The position numbers and the translations under genes are program-made. A DNA stretch of 64,000 nt from Callorhinus ursinus (taxonomy: Eukaryota; Chordata; Mammalia; Carnivora; Otariidae), in assembly GCF_003265705.1 (NCBI RefSeq), contig NW_020313157.1, forward strand, positions 1,429,209 through 1,493,208, given 5' to 3'. Positions 44,019 to 54,480 of this stretch are shown piece after piece. The notes beneath the pieces are model-generated. The model saw only the letters and a program-made list of their open reading frames with translations, ran no database searches and was not told the DNA's origin. Within the stretch, counting starts at the first letter, position 1, and each line of letters opens with the position of its first letter.

Positions 44019-44395
44019 ACCACTGACCTTGGGTTTGGCCATACAACTTGCTTTGGTCAGTGGAATGTTAGGGGATGTGATGTGAGCAGAAGCTTAAAGT
44101 GTGCTTTTACAGTTGAGCTGGTGCTTTTGTCCTTACACAATTCACCACGAGAAGAACACACCCCAGGAAGTCTCTAGTCCAAGGAAAATGAAAGACATCT
44201 TGGGGAGATTCAGACTCAACCTGTACCTTAGAGTAGCAATACAGCCTAGACCAGCCCAATTACACTCATATTACTGCAGACCCACAGATCCATGAGTAAG
44301 AAATACATACTTATATAAACCACTGTGTTTTAGTTTGATTTGTTACACAGCGTTATGATGGCAATAGCGGATATGCTTTCATTGGCTAGAATTGT
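43985..44395 (+). mobile_element. Old ERVL/MaLR-like LTR
   Basis: Words in order: CTTGCTTTGGTCAGTGGAAT, GATGTGATGTGAGCAGAAGC, TTAAAGTGTGCTTTTACAGT, CACGAGAAGAACACACCCCA, GAGTAAGAAATACATACTTA, GTTACACAGCGTTATGATGG and CAATAGCGGATA. They fit an old mammalian LTR-like repeat with an 'AAATAAATGCTTATT...TTTGTTAxGCAGCA' end. Family name not certain. Confidence 0.5.
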
Positions 44396-44804
44396 GTTTC
44401 ATGGCCTCTTCTAGGCCCAAAGGAGGTTAGAACAGCAAACAATAAACAAGAGAACAAAAGAGCTAATGCAGAAACTTTCTGCCACACTTTCTGATTCAAA
44501 GTCTCACTCTACACAGATTTCCAAGCCAGTATACCCTGCCTTGGTCTTTCAGATACTAGCTATATCCTCCAAACACCCAGGAAGCATTTTGTCCTGACGC
44601 ATGCCATCTTTATCTCAAACTCTGGGCATGTAAAACTAACTTCACACCACCTCTCACCTCAAAACTGACTCCCCAACTAACTTCCTTAACGCACCTTTAT
44701 TACTCCAGTGACAAGTACTCAGCATCTCCATGTTAACTTTGCGTTCTCTGTTTGACTCCACATATTGGATAAACACTGTAAGATTTATACTGTTCATTGT
44801 TTCA
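44396..44804. other. Unassigned non-coding sequence
   Basis: Nothing recognised. Confidence 0.4.
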
Positions 44805-44960
44805 GCACTTACAAGATTCCGGGGCAATGTTCTCAGGGTTTTACATGCATGATCTCATACGGTCCTTACAGTACAAGCTCTGGAGATACATGCAATTTAT
44901 TATCATCTTCCTGATAACGATGAGTTCAAAGCTTAATTTCTGCCCCCTAACTACTGGCTG
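44805..44960 (-). repeat. MIR-like fragment (antisense), weak
   Basis: GTTTTACATGCATGATCTCA, ACGGTCCTTACAGTAC and AATTTATTATCATCTTCCTG recall the antisense MIR/L2 tail ('TTTACATGTATTAACTCATTTAATCCTCACAACAACC...ATTATCCCCATTTT'). Confidence 0.5.
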
Positions 44961-44990
44961 AACTGGAACATACCAGAGAATGGGTTCAAA

Positions 44991-45300
44991 ACCACTCCTT
45001 CCCTGGTCCAAGTATTCTATGTAAATAATTCCACTGAATCCATATATTAACTACCTTTGTATCAAACCAATTAAGGAAGATGAGAAATAGATTTTACTGA
45101 GTCTTTATTAATCATGCCTTTAGCATATGTCTCTCCATTTCAAAATCACTCCTCCCCTGGGCCAGGTATGTTACATGAATTATTTCAATCAATTCATACA
45201 TTTATCCCCTTTTATTAAATCACTTACCAGAAGATGAGAGAGATTTGATTATACCAATTCTTTAATAATCACATCCCCAGCATATGGCACTTAATTTCTA
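44991..45300 (+). repeat. Diverged ~154-bp tandem duplication
   Basis: Copy A (44991-45144) and copy B (45145-45300) share ordered words at an offset near 154: CACTCCTTCCCTGG / CACTCCTCCCCTGG, GAAGATGAGAAATAGATTTTA / GAAGATGAGAGAGATTTGATT-like, TCTTTATTAATCATGCCTTT / TCTTTAATAATCACATCCCC, TAGCATATGTCTCT / CAGCATATGGCACT. Clearly homologous but old. Confidence 0.75.
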
Positions 45301-45507
45301 ATCCCAATGCTTGGACCCAAACAATTTAAAAAGTCTTCCTTTCTTCTTTCCTACACCATATACAAAAAATAACTTCAAAATGGATTAAAGACTAGAAAAG
45401 AGCAGAGGTAGTAACTTCTCTGACATCGATCATAGTAACTTTTTTCTAGATAGGTCCCCTGAGGTAAGGGAAACAAAAGCAAAAATAAATTATTGGAACT
45501 ACATCAA

Positions 45508-45654
45508 AATAAAAAGCTTCAGGGGCACCTGGCTGGCTTAGTCAGAAGAGCATGTGACACTTGATCTCAGGGTCATGAGTTTGAGCCCCATGTTGGGTAC
45601 AGAGATTATTTTAATAAATAAATAAACAAAATAACTAACTTAATAAAAAACTTC
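45508..45654 (+). mobile_element. Short tRNA-only carnivore SINE nested in L1
   Basis: Body 45521-45641: GGGGCACCTGGCTGGCTTAG, TTGATCTCAGGGTCATGAGT, GTTGGGTACAGAGATTATTT, (AATA)n tail. It lacks the CT-rich region. Target-site duplication AATAAAAAGCTTC (45508-45520) and AATAAAAAACTTC (45642-45654). Confidence 0.9.
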
Positions 45655-46299
45655 GGCACAGTGAAGGAAGCAACAAAACTAAAAGGCAATGAATGCGAGA
45701 AGATATTTGCAAATGACATATCCAATAAAAGGTGAGTATCCAATATATAAATAACTTGTAACACTCAACATCCCCAAAACAAATAATCCAATTAAAAAAT
45801 AGGCAGAAGACACGAACAGACATTCCTCCAAAGAAAACATACAGATGGCCAACAGACACATGAAAAGATGCTCATCATCACTTATCATCAGGGAAATACA
45901 AATCAACTACAATGCACTATCACCTCACACCTGTCAGAATGGATAAAATCCACAGCACAAGAAACAACAGGTATTAGTGAGGATCCGGAGAAAGGGGAAC
46001 CCTCCTACACTGTTGATGGGAATGCAAACTGGTGCAACCACTCTGGAAAACAGTATGGAGGGTCCTCAAAAAGTTAAAACAAAATAAAATAAAACTACCC
46101 TATGATCCAGCAATCGCACTACTGGGTATTCACCCCAAAAAATTCAAAAACACTAAGTCAGAGGGAAACATGCACCCCTATGTTTATAGTAGCATTATCT
46201 GCAATAGCCAATATATGGAAGCAACCCAAGTGTCCATCAATAGATGAATGGGTAAAGAAGATGCGGATACAATGGAATATCTTTTAGCCATAAAAAATA

Positions 46300-46428
46300 A
46301 TGAAATCTTGGGGTCTCAGTCAGTAGAGTATACAACTCTTGATCTCAGGATTGTAAGTTTTCAAGCCCCACACTGGGTGTAGAGATTACTTAAAAAAATA
46401 AAATCTTAAAAAATAAAATGAAATCTTG
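46300..46428 (+). mobile_element. Short tRNA-only carnivore SINE nested in L1
   Basis: Body 46311-46417: GGGTCTCAGTCAGTAGAGTA (truncated head), TTGATCTCAGGATTGTAAGT, CACTGGGTGTAGAGATTACT, AAATAAAATCTT tail. Exact 11-bp duplication ATGAAATCTTG at 46300-46310 and 46418-46428. Confidence 0.9.
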
Positions 46429-47014
46429 CCATTTGCAAGAACATGGATGGACCCAGAGAGTATAACGCTAAGCAAAATAAGTTAGAGAAAGACAAATACC
46501 ATAAAATTTCATTCATATGTGGAATTTAAGAAACAAACGAGCAAAGGGGAAAAAAGAGAGAGAGACAAATCAAGAAACAGACTCTAGAGAACAAACTGAT
46601 GGTTACCAGAGAAAAGGTAGGTGGGGGGATGGGTGAAATGGGTGATGGGGATTGTTGTGATGAGTGCCAGATGATGTATGGAATTGCTGAATCACTATAT
46701 TGTACACCCGAAACCAATATAACACTAGATGTTAACTAACTGGAATTTTAAAAAACTTAAAAATTTTTTTACATAATTAAAAAAAAGTATACCTTTCTTA
46801 TTTCTTCTCATTCCAAGTCATTTTGCATATTGCCCCCAAATTAAACTCCTTAGAATACAGCCATCATCATCGCATCTTTCTCCTGCCCTACCACCACCAA
46901 TGACTGCTATTAGAAATATCCAAAATTTTCAGGAGAGATACCACGCAAAGCCACAGTCAAGAAGCTCGGCCCAGTAACTACCATGGGACATCCCTATGAG
47001 AAGATTCAATTATG

Positions 47015-47237
47015 CACTTAAAATCTTTTTTTTTTTTAAGATTTTATTTATTTAAGAAAGAGACACAGTGAGAGAGGGAACACAAGCAGGGGGAGTGGGT
47101 GAGGGAGAAGCCGGCCTCCCGCCAAGCAGGGAGCCCGATGCGGGGCTCCATCCCAGGACCCTGGGATTATGACCTGAGCCGAAGGCAGACGCTTAATGAC
47201 TGAGCCACCCAGGTGCCCCTACATTTAAAATCTTTTT
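47015..47237 (-). mobile_element. Carnivore SINE (antisense, 'CGTTAAG'-like subtype)
   Basis: Body 47031-47221: AAGATTTTATTTATTTAAGA tail, GAGAGGGAACACAAGCAGGG, CTCCCGCCAAGCAGGGAGCC, GACCCTGGGATTATGACCTG, GACGCTTAATGACTGAGCCA (CTTAATGAC marks the subtype), CCCAGGTGCCCC head. Target-site duplication CACTTAAAATCTTTTT (47015-47030) and CATTTAAAATCTTTTT (47222-47237). Confidence 0.95.
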
Positions 47238-47477
47238 AAAACACACTGAAAAGGTGGATGGAAGTGGAGTGAAAAAGAACAGAATGGGAGAAGATATTTG
47301 CAAATAACAAATCCAATAAAAGGAGTTTCTTAGAAACTCCTTAATTCAAAAGTGTTTTATGGTCTCACAGCCTACTCTGCCTATCAGATCAAGTCAAAAG
47401 TTTTTATTCAAGGGCCTCAGAGAGATAAATCCATTCCAGTTTACTCCCAAATTAGCTCTAACAAGACTGGAACATTT

Positions 47478-47656
47478 TTTTTAAGATTTTATTTATCATT
47501 TGAGAGTTAGAGAGAGAGCGCATGCACACATAGGAGCAGGAGGAGGGGCAGAAGACTTCCCGCTGAGCAGCGACCCAAGGCTTGATCCCAGGACCTGGAG
47601 ATTATGACCTGAGCCCAAGGCAGACACCCAACCAACTGAGCCACCCAGGCGCCCCG
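47478..47656 (-). mobile_element. Carnivore SINE (antisense)
   Basis: TTTAAGATTTTATTTATCAT tail, (GA)n, CTTCCCGCTGAGCAGCGACC, CAGGACCTGGAGATTATGAC, CAACTGAGCCACCCAGGCGC head. Flanks AAGACTGGAACA and GAGATTGGACTC suggest a degraded duplication. The middle has a deletion relative to other copies. Confidence 0.92.
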
Positions 47657-48029
47657 AGATTGGACTCTTGATTGAACCTAGGGAAAGGGTAGCTGTCCCA
47701 AGGCTGATATAAGGTCTGTAAGCACAACTACATATAAAGGTGTGTGTCTGTTCTAACTGGTCACGCATCCACTCAAACTCATCTGAGGGCACGCAATAGT
47801 CATCATTCAGAATCATGAATATCATCTTTGTGTTGCCATTTCTCTTTGTGAAATGCCCTAATGCTCTCTAGCCTATCTTCCATCATGAGCTCTGACCCTA
47901 CATCCCACCCCTATATAACCTACAAGAATCTCTCTTTTCCTCTGAACCCCTAATAAATGTGCTGGGCATTATTACAACCAGCTCAAAATATCAAAACTCT
48001 TTCTATGTGTGCTTTCCCCCTTTCACTGG
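47657..48029. other. Unassigned non-coding sequence
   Basis: Nothing recognised. Confidence 0.4.
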
Positions 48030-48240
48030 ATCAGGGTTTTGCAACCTCAGAACTAGTCATATTTGGAACCAGAAAATTTGTGAGGGCTGTCCAGTGCCTT
48101 GTACTGTTTAGCAGCACCTCTGGCCTCCATCCACTAGGTGTCAGCAGCACCCTCCCCAAGTGGTGACAATCAAGCATGTCTCCAGATGCTGCCCTATATC
48201 CGCCTCACCAAGAGCCCCGACTGGGAACCACTGCTATAGA
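48030..48240 (-). mobile_element. hAT-type MITE relic (same family as 10805-11000)
   Basis: The + strand runs from CAGGGTTTTGCAACCTCAGA through TTTAGCAGCACCTCTGGCCT and CAATCAAGCATGTCTCCAGA to CCCGACTGGGAACCACTGCT. Both ends resemble the paired termini of the family (CAGTGGTTCTCAAC... and reverse). Confidence 0.65.
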
Positions 48241-49854
48241 TTATACAATTCTGGGGACTGAGATGATTTACAACTCCTCTCTTCCCTCCACCACGCAGTC
48301 AGGAGCAGAGTGCCCTTCACATAGAAGGTGCTCAGTGTTATGGTGGATTGATTTCACATTCTTATGGATCCATCTTAATTGGAAGCTTTTGTTTTTTGAA
48401 ACAGCCCAGCGGGTAGTCGTTTTAATCTGCCATTAAGTCCCCATCATTTCACAAATGACTGCTTAAAAATGCACACTACTTAGGTATCAATTTGTTTGTG
48501 CAAGATACAGAATTCTGCTTCTCCTAATAGGATCATCTTCTGAAAAGGCAATCTTTTATTTTATTTTTTTAGTGCCTACCTAGGATTCCAGGTTATTCTC
48601 TAGAAATCATCAATTTCCAGAGAGGTTATTTATGAAGCTATGGAAAATTGTGATGATGTTGCAAAGAAGTCACAATGACCTACAGAGAATAAACCAGAAC
48701 ACCAGAGAACTGTTAAGAATAATGGAATAAAAAAAATAATGAAGAAATAGAGAAAAACAAAAATCAGAGTGAAAAACCTATTGTGATAATTTACAAAATA
48801 TACTCCCATATAAGCAGCAGACATATGTATAGATAAAATATTTGTTTTTTAAATCTTTTGTTTTATAATAAATCACATGAGGCTATTTATTCCGTGTGTG
48901 ATAATAACATTAGTTTGAAAAAGTAAAAACTAGATTGTTAGGAACCCAAGATACACAAAGAAATGATTTCTAACTATAAAGGGTAAAACCACATAGGTCT
49001 ATATTTGAAAGAGTGCAACGAGTTCTACACTCTTTTTTTTTTCTTGGAAATTTATGTAATATCCTGTTTGATGTAAAATTGAAGAAAAGAATGTAAGTTA
49101 TCCCTAAGCCAACTTTTTAAACTAAAATGTTGTACAAAGATTCCTGTGGCATTTCAGCTGCCCTTAAATTTTAATAATACTGATAAAATATTCTACTATC
49201 CCCAGCCAAGTAATTTTTTATCTTTAATTGGTAAGCCCTCATTTATTATTTCTAAAGCATAAAAATTCTAATATCTAGGATTTATAACTTACCCAGGCAA
49301 TCGTGACTGCAAATGTATTTTTAAGTGCACTCCAAAATAGAGAAAGCAAATGAACGCTAGGGAAATTTAAGTTTGGACTGCAATGGAAAAAGAATTTTTT
49401 ACAACAAATATATCATTGACTAACTATACTATGCCTCATCAGTGAAAAAACATCCTTCAGCAACCCCTGGGGTGATAAGAAAGACTATTCATGAATGAGA
49501 AGAAGAAATTAAGTCAGTAGAGAAGACCCAGGTCATTCCAAAATGGAATTAGCACAGATCATTTCAAAATTGACAGAGGAGCAAAACATGAAATACACTG
49601 TGAAGATTCAGTGAAATATAAATATTACATATTGATCCACAGGTGATCAATAGGAGCTTTTTGCTGCAGGCATTTTTATTCATAAAATAAGCTTTACTCA
49701 AATATTAAAGGAGAAAGGAACAATGAGCTTGCAGAAAACAAAAAGCACCATTCACATGTCCCCACTGATACTGACATTTGTCCTATAGACATGATAAAAC
49801 CTTTGGGATGACCTATATCCCTGCAAAATGGAAAATCAAGTTTCATTTCCAACC
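48241..49854. other. Long AT-rich stretch without recognised repeats
   Basis: About 1.6 kb with no named repeat and no coding signal; only short homopolymer tracts. Its content is unassigned. Confidence 0.4.
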
Positions 49855-50315
49855 TACTCTATTAGGCTGAATAATGGCCACCCAAAGGCATCAGGTCCTA
49901 ACCCTGCAACCTGTAAATGTTACCTTATAAGGAAAAAGGGTCTTTGCAAATGTGATTAAGTTAAGGATCTTGCATTGGGGAGATCATCCTGGATTATCAG
50001 GGTGAGTTCTAAATCCAATGACAAGTGTCCTTAGGAGAGAGGCAGAAGAGATGTGACACACCCAGAAGAGAAGAGGGTGATGTGAAGAAGGCTGAAGAAG
50101 GCATATACTGAAGGGACACAGCCATAAGCCAATGAATGCTTGGAAAAGGGATCGATGCTCCCCCAGAACCTTCAGAGTCCCTGCCAACACCTTGATTATG
50201 ATCCAGTGATGCTGATTTTGGAGTTCTGTCATCTAGAACAGTGACAGAATAAATTTCTGTTGTTAAGCCACCGACTCTGTGATCATTTGATGGTGCACCA
50301 ATAGGAAACTAATAA
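49855..50315 (+). mobile_element. MaLR/MLT1-like LTR (sense)
   Basis: GGCTGAATAATGGCCACCCA, ATGTTACCTTATAAGGAAAA, GTCTTTGCAAATGTGATTAA, TTAAGGATCTTGCATTGGGG, ATCATCCTGGATTATCAGGG, CCCTGCCAACACCTTGATTA and AATAAATTTCTGTTGTTAAG with CCACCGACTCTG. Nearly full order of a common old mammalian LTR-type repeat with the MLT1-like 3' end. Confidence 0.7.
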
Positions 50316-50389
50316 ATCCACCATATCTCCTGAGTGCCAGGCTTCTATTCCATCCCAAACTCCAGTATTTAATAATAATGAGAGTGATA

Positions 50390-50600
50390 ATACAACACCT
50401 CCTGACACTACTAATATTTCTTAACGGACAAACACTCTGTTAATCACATATGCATGTGTGTTCTTTAATCCTCACACCACTACCATCTTTCAAGTGTTAG
50501 GATTCTACTGAACAGAAAAGAAAACAGTGCTACATTGTCACATGACCATCAAATGGCAGACTTGTCATTAAAACTTGCAAAACTGATTCTAGGGTCCTCT
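50390..50600 (-). repeat. MIR-like fragment (antisense), weak
   Basis: TTCTTTAATCCTCACACCAC, then ACTGAACAGAAAAGAAAACA and CACATGACCATCAAATGGCA in MIR antisense order, strongly diverged. Confidence 0.4.
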
Positions 50601-51971
50601 TCTAAAACCATTCTGTTGCACTGCTCCATGCATGATTTTTTATCACAAAGAGAAAAGTTCTGGTCTACAAAAAGACAGAGACATGTATATTGCATTAAAT
50701 TTGTGGTCCATTCATATTACACTACATTCCTAGTCACTGAAAACTCTTAATTGGTATACCAGTCACTCTCTTCAGTTGATATTTGACTCTTTCTGAAACA
50801 TTAGATTTTCATACCAAGAGTAAGTCTATTAGAATTAGTAGCAAATGGTAGCTGTATGTGACATAACAGTTTAGATTTTTTCCAACACTAACCCTAATTG
50901 GTAAGGCAAGTAAAGTAATGATTTTGAGGATAAGCACTGCTCAAACTCTGATTAAAATTCCAGTTCCAGGGAACCGGGCATGGCATTAATTAATAGTCTC
51001 AACTAATTATTTTCTTCTCAGTACCTGAAGTGGGCTATAGGTAGTGGGACCTGAAAAGTATCATTCATCCATCTATCTACCCATCTATCAATTTGTCCAG
51101 CAAGCCACCCAGCCAGCCATCAATCCATCTTATACTGAGTGCAACTTGAACTAAGATTGCCTGGAAAGTAATATCTAAGTTTATTTTAATAATATTTAGA
51201 AGGTATTAATATATGGCATTATACTAGGGGGCAAATTTAGTAATAATCTGACACTTCTGAAGTCTAACTTTAGAAAAGAGTGAGTGTCTTACTTAAAAAA
51301 AAAAGATTAAAAAAAAATCCACAAGGACATGTTCCCTGAGAATGTGGATAAGAGTTTATCTCAGAAAAGCAACACCTGCTGAAGTTGTATAAGCAAAGTG
51401 ATTCACCTGAAAGAGCATTTCATGGATGGAGAGGAAAAGGAAGATTCCTAGACCTTCCTAAAAAGACTCACTGTGGATATCATCAGGGAGCTGGGAGGTT
51501 ATCACACTATGATGAACAAAAAGGCCACAGGTAGGGACCCAGGAGAAACCTACAGCAAGATCCATAACTAGAAACCAAAGAAGCAAAGGCACAATCATTA
51601 CCTACCAAGCACTGCGTGTAACTCCACGGCAGCACAGGCAGAGTCAGGTGAATCACATCTTCCCTAGGGATGCCGATTATAATGTTTGGTCTACTGGAAT
51701 GTTCTAAATGGCATTACTCAGAGTGGTTGCAGGAATTTTTAAATAGGAGGAGGGATGTTTTAATTACTTTATGATATATATGCTTCCATGAGTAATGGTC
51801 CATATCACTTGGCAATGAAGAGATTTTCCTAAAAGCTTTCTGAACTAACATCCATGGACCACTCTTTCCCTCTCCCATCAATGGTCAACCCATTTCTGTG
51901 TGCCGTCACAGTCCTTATTCACAGCTTATAAGAGCAGAGAATTACCTAATACTCAAAAAGGTAAAGAAATC
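50601..51971. other. Unassigned non-coding sequence with a degenerate (ATCT/ATCC)n tract
   Basis: The tract lies at 51061-51132 (CATCCATCTATCTACCCATC ... CAGCCAGCCATCAATCCATC). The rest is unassigned. Confidence 0.5.
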
Positions 51972-52130
51972 AACAGTGACAACTCTAGGTGCACTTTGTT
52001 GGCTCAGTCAGTACAGAATGTGACTCTTGATCTTGGGTGTTTAAGTTTAGGCCCATGTTGGGTGTAGCGGTTACTTAAAAATAAAATCTTAGAAAAAAAA
52101 AAAGCATTCAGAGAACAAAAGTGACAACTC
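51972..52130 (+). mobile_element. Short tRNA-only carnivore SINE
   Basis: Body about 51986-52116: GTTGGCTCAGTCAGTACAGA, GTGACTCTTGATCTTGGGTG, TGTTGGGTGTAGCGGTTACT, AAAAATAAAATCTTAG. Target-site duplication AACAGTGACAACTC (51972-51985) and AAAAGTGACAACTC (52117-52130). Confidence 0.88.
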
Positions 52131-52139
52131 CAATCCTTT

Positions 52140-52640
52140 CTAATGTCTATACCATTAGACCATTATTTTACTTTTAAGAGTTTGTCCAAAGGAAGTAGAG
52201 ACGTGCTCAAAGATCTCTGTTCAAAGATCTTCACTGCAATTTTTTTTTCACTGCAATTTTTAACACTTTAAAAAGAATACTAAAACAATCCTAGTGTCTT
52301 AACAGTTGGGGAATGGTGTGATGCCACATCCAAATGTTAGGCTACTATGGACCATTAACTTTATCTTCCAGAAGAATATTTAATGACGTAGAGGAAAATG
52401 TTCATAATAAGATATCACATGACAATATCTAGGCACAGTATATATACAGTATGAGCCCAATTAAATATCTGAGCACTTACATACACACACACACAAATAA
52501 ATACAAAGGAATCCACCAGAACAATGCCAATAAATATCCATGATAGTAGGAATTTTACATGGAAATTTATCTTCTCACATAGTTTCATTTCCTACTTTTC
52601 AAGTTTTCCTCTACAGTATATATTATCTTATAAACAGAAA
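52140..52640 (+). mobile_element. Old LINE-1 3'-end fragment (sense)
   Basis: AGTTTGTCCAAAGGAAGTAG, AAAGATCTTCACTGCAATTT, GTCTTAACAGTTGGGGAATG, GAATATTTAATGACGTAGAG, AAAATGTTCATAATAAGATA and ATATATACAGTATGAGCCCA with CAATTAAA are the ordered words of an L1ME-type 3' ORF2/UTR region. Confidence 0.7.
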
Positions 52641-53384
52641 AAAGGGACAAAAAAATGAAATGAAACAAAATGGAAGGTGGTGTCCATGAAAATAACCAAT
52701 GGTGTTTAGGAGACATTTGACTGCTCATTTCTAAAGCATCCTAATTTTTGTTTTGCCAGCATTAGCACACCAACCTCCCTTCCCAAGATGCCAGTCTCAA
52801 ATAGGTTAAGATGGCATTATCTTCAATTCCAAAAATGTGGAATCTATGAAGATTCTGATGAACAAACTCTGATTATTTTTTTTTCCTTCCAAGCTATGAA
52901 TGTTATCATAAGTTGAATCACGGTATATGCAAAAGATGCCAAGTACCTTCTAGCAACAGATGAATCATGCATTACAAATGGCTTATGTTTAAAACAAATG
53001 ATCAGTTTAAACATTCCTGCCTGCCACCAGGTCCCGGCAAACACTATATATTCTCTAACACAATAACTTAAAAATGGAGCATGGTCCCACATGGGCTTTG
53101 AGAAGTCGGGCAAGATTCAGGAAAGGAGAGAAGGGATGGATGGGCCTCTTTTTACACGGGCCAAGCAAAGCCACCATTTCCTTCCCTGGCTTCTGGATGT
53201 CTTCCCTCAGCAGACAAAGTGGAAAAACAAATGTAGGAAAGGGTAAATTGACTATGTTTGTTTTAAAAAGAATTAGCCCCAGAGACCCAAGGCACCTAAG
53301 TAGGCAAAAAGTAGAGGTGTATTTGCCTAATGGGAATCAATGGTAAAAATTTACTCTACATTTGCCCTTTTTTTGGGACATTTC
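52641..53384. other. Unassigned non-coding sequence
   Basis: Two open frames of about 90 codons (52844-53113 minus, 53074-53346 plus) overlap on opposite strands. Neither shows a known domain. Confidence 0.4.
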
Positions 53385-53830
53385 ATGAAAATGGAATGAT
53401 ACAATACATAGTCTTTTGCTTCTGACATCTTTTGCTTAGCTTAATATGTGCATATTATTTTTTGAGGTCCATTGACGTAGCTTGTATTAGTATTTTTTTG
53501 TCTCTGTAGTTTGTTTTTGCTGAATTGTATTCTACTGAATGGGTATAGCAAATTTTGTTTATCTATTCACTAGCTGATGGACATTTAGACTGTTTACACT
53601 TTTTGGCTATTATGACTAGTACCCCTAAGAACAACGTAGATTTGTGGTTGCCTGAGGCTAAGGGTAGAAAAAGACTGACTTCAAATGGGCATGGGAGAGG
53701 GGCTTTTGGGGAAAAATGGAAATATTCTAAAATTAGATTATAAATTTTCTAAAGATAACTGAATTCTGAACTAAAATCAGTGAATTTTATGTTATGTAAA
53801 TTATAGCCCTATAAAGCTGTTTAAAAAACC
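53385..53830. mobile_element. LINE-1 3' fragment with internal inversion
   Basis: 53385-53625 reads as antisense L1 (TGAAAATGGAATGATACAAT, TTTTTGAGGTCCATTGACGT, TTTATCTATTCACTAGCTGA with TGGACATTTAGACTG). From about 53626 the sequence is sense L1 3' UTR (GATTTGTGGTTGCCTGAGGC, GGGCTTTTGGGGAAAAATGG, AGTGAATTTTATGTTATGTA). This is the inverted-5'/direct-3' layout left by twin priming. Confidence 0.65.
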
Positions 53831-54359
53831 TAGTTTGGTATTATCTTATTTCCAAGATGGTGTCCCTCAACTCTTGAAAGCAGATATTTATACTTTAAGT
53901 TCCAAGGGCCTGTCTTAATATTATAATATAAGGAGTATTGGTAAGGTATAATCCTTAACACCAAGGAAGGCTTTAAATGGAATGACAGGGGCTTCAAAAG
54001 GAAAAGAGATAATATGGTTGTATATCAAATGCTGGAAAAATAAAATACGTTTCCCTAGTTAGAAAGTTTATGAAGGTGGAAAATGTAAATGTGAGGAGTC
54101 AGGGCATAGTTTGGGGTCCTAAGCTGAAGGCTTCTAAAAGGCTGAGTACCAGAGTGTTGAAATTCTGGAAGGTAAAGGGACAGAGCTAAAAAGAGATGGC
54201 AGAGACAGAGAGCTGAGAGAATAAGGAGAGAGGAAAAAGAGTCTCATGCCAAAAAAAATGGGTTCTCTCAACTTAGGATCGAGCAGAAAGGGGGAAGTTT
54301 ACTTACCAAATAATAACACTGGCAGTTTGGCTTCACCAGTCTTGTTTCCCTATAATACT
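53831..54359. other. Unassigned non-coding sequence
   Basis: Nothing recognised; purine-rich near 54150-54260. Confidence 0.4.
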
Positions 54360-54480
54360 ATCATCACCCCTCCCATCTTCTGTCAAAATTAAAGTAACTT
54401 GCTGAAGGTCACAACCCTGGTAACTGTCAGAGACAGGATTAAACCCACAGGGTTCTGGCCTCCATCTCTTCTTCACACTT
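54360..54480 (-). repeat. MIR fragment (antisense)
   Basis: AAGTAACTTGCTGAAGGTCA, GTCAGAGACAGGATTAAACC and CACAGGGTTCTGGCCTCC match the antisense MIR core and head. Confidence 0.65.

Larger units (their letters stand above)
45328..46799 (+). mobile_element. LINE-1 3' fragment (sense) carrying two nested SINEs
   Basis: L1 body 45346-46781: ORF2 end words (ACACCATATACAAAAAATAA with ATGGATTAAAGACTAG; ACTACCCTATGATCCAGCAA; the frame 46032-46247 reads MQPLWKTVW and [12 protein letters not shown]), then a 3' UTR with CATATGTGGAATTTAAGAAA and an A-rich end. Target-site duplication about 18 bp, AAAAAGTCTTCCTTTCTT (45328-45345) and AAAAAGTATACCTTTCTT (46782-46799), two mismatches. It is 5'-truncated and non-coding. 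Confidence 0.9.
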
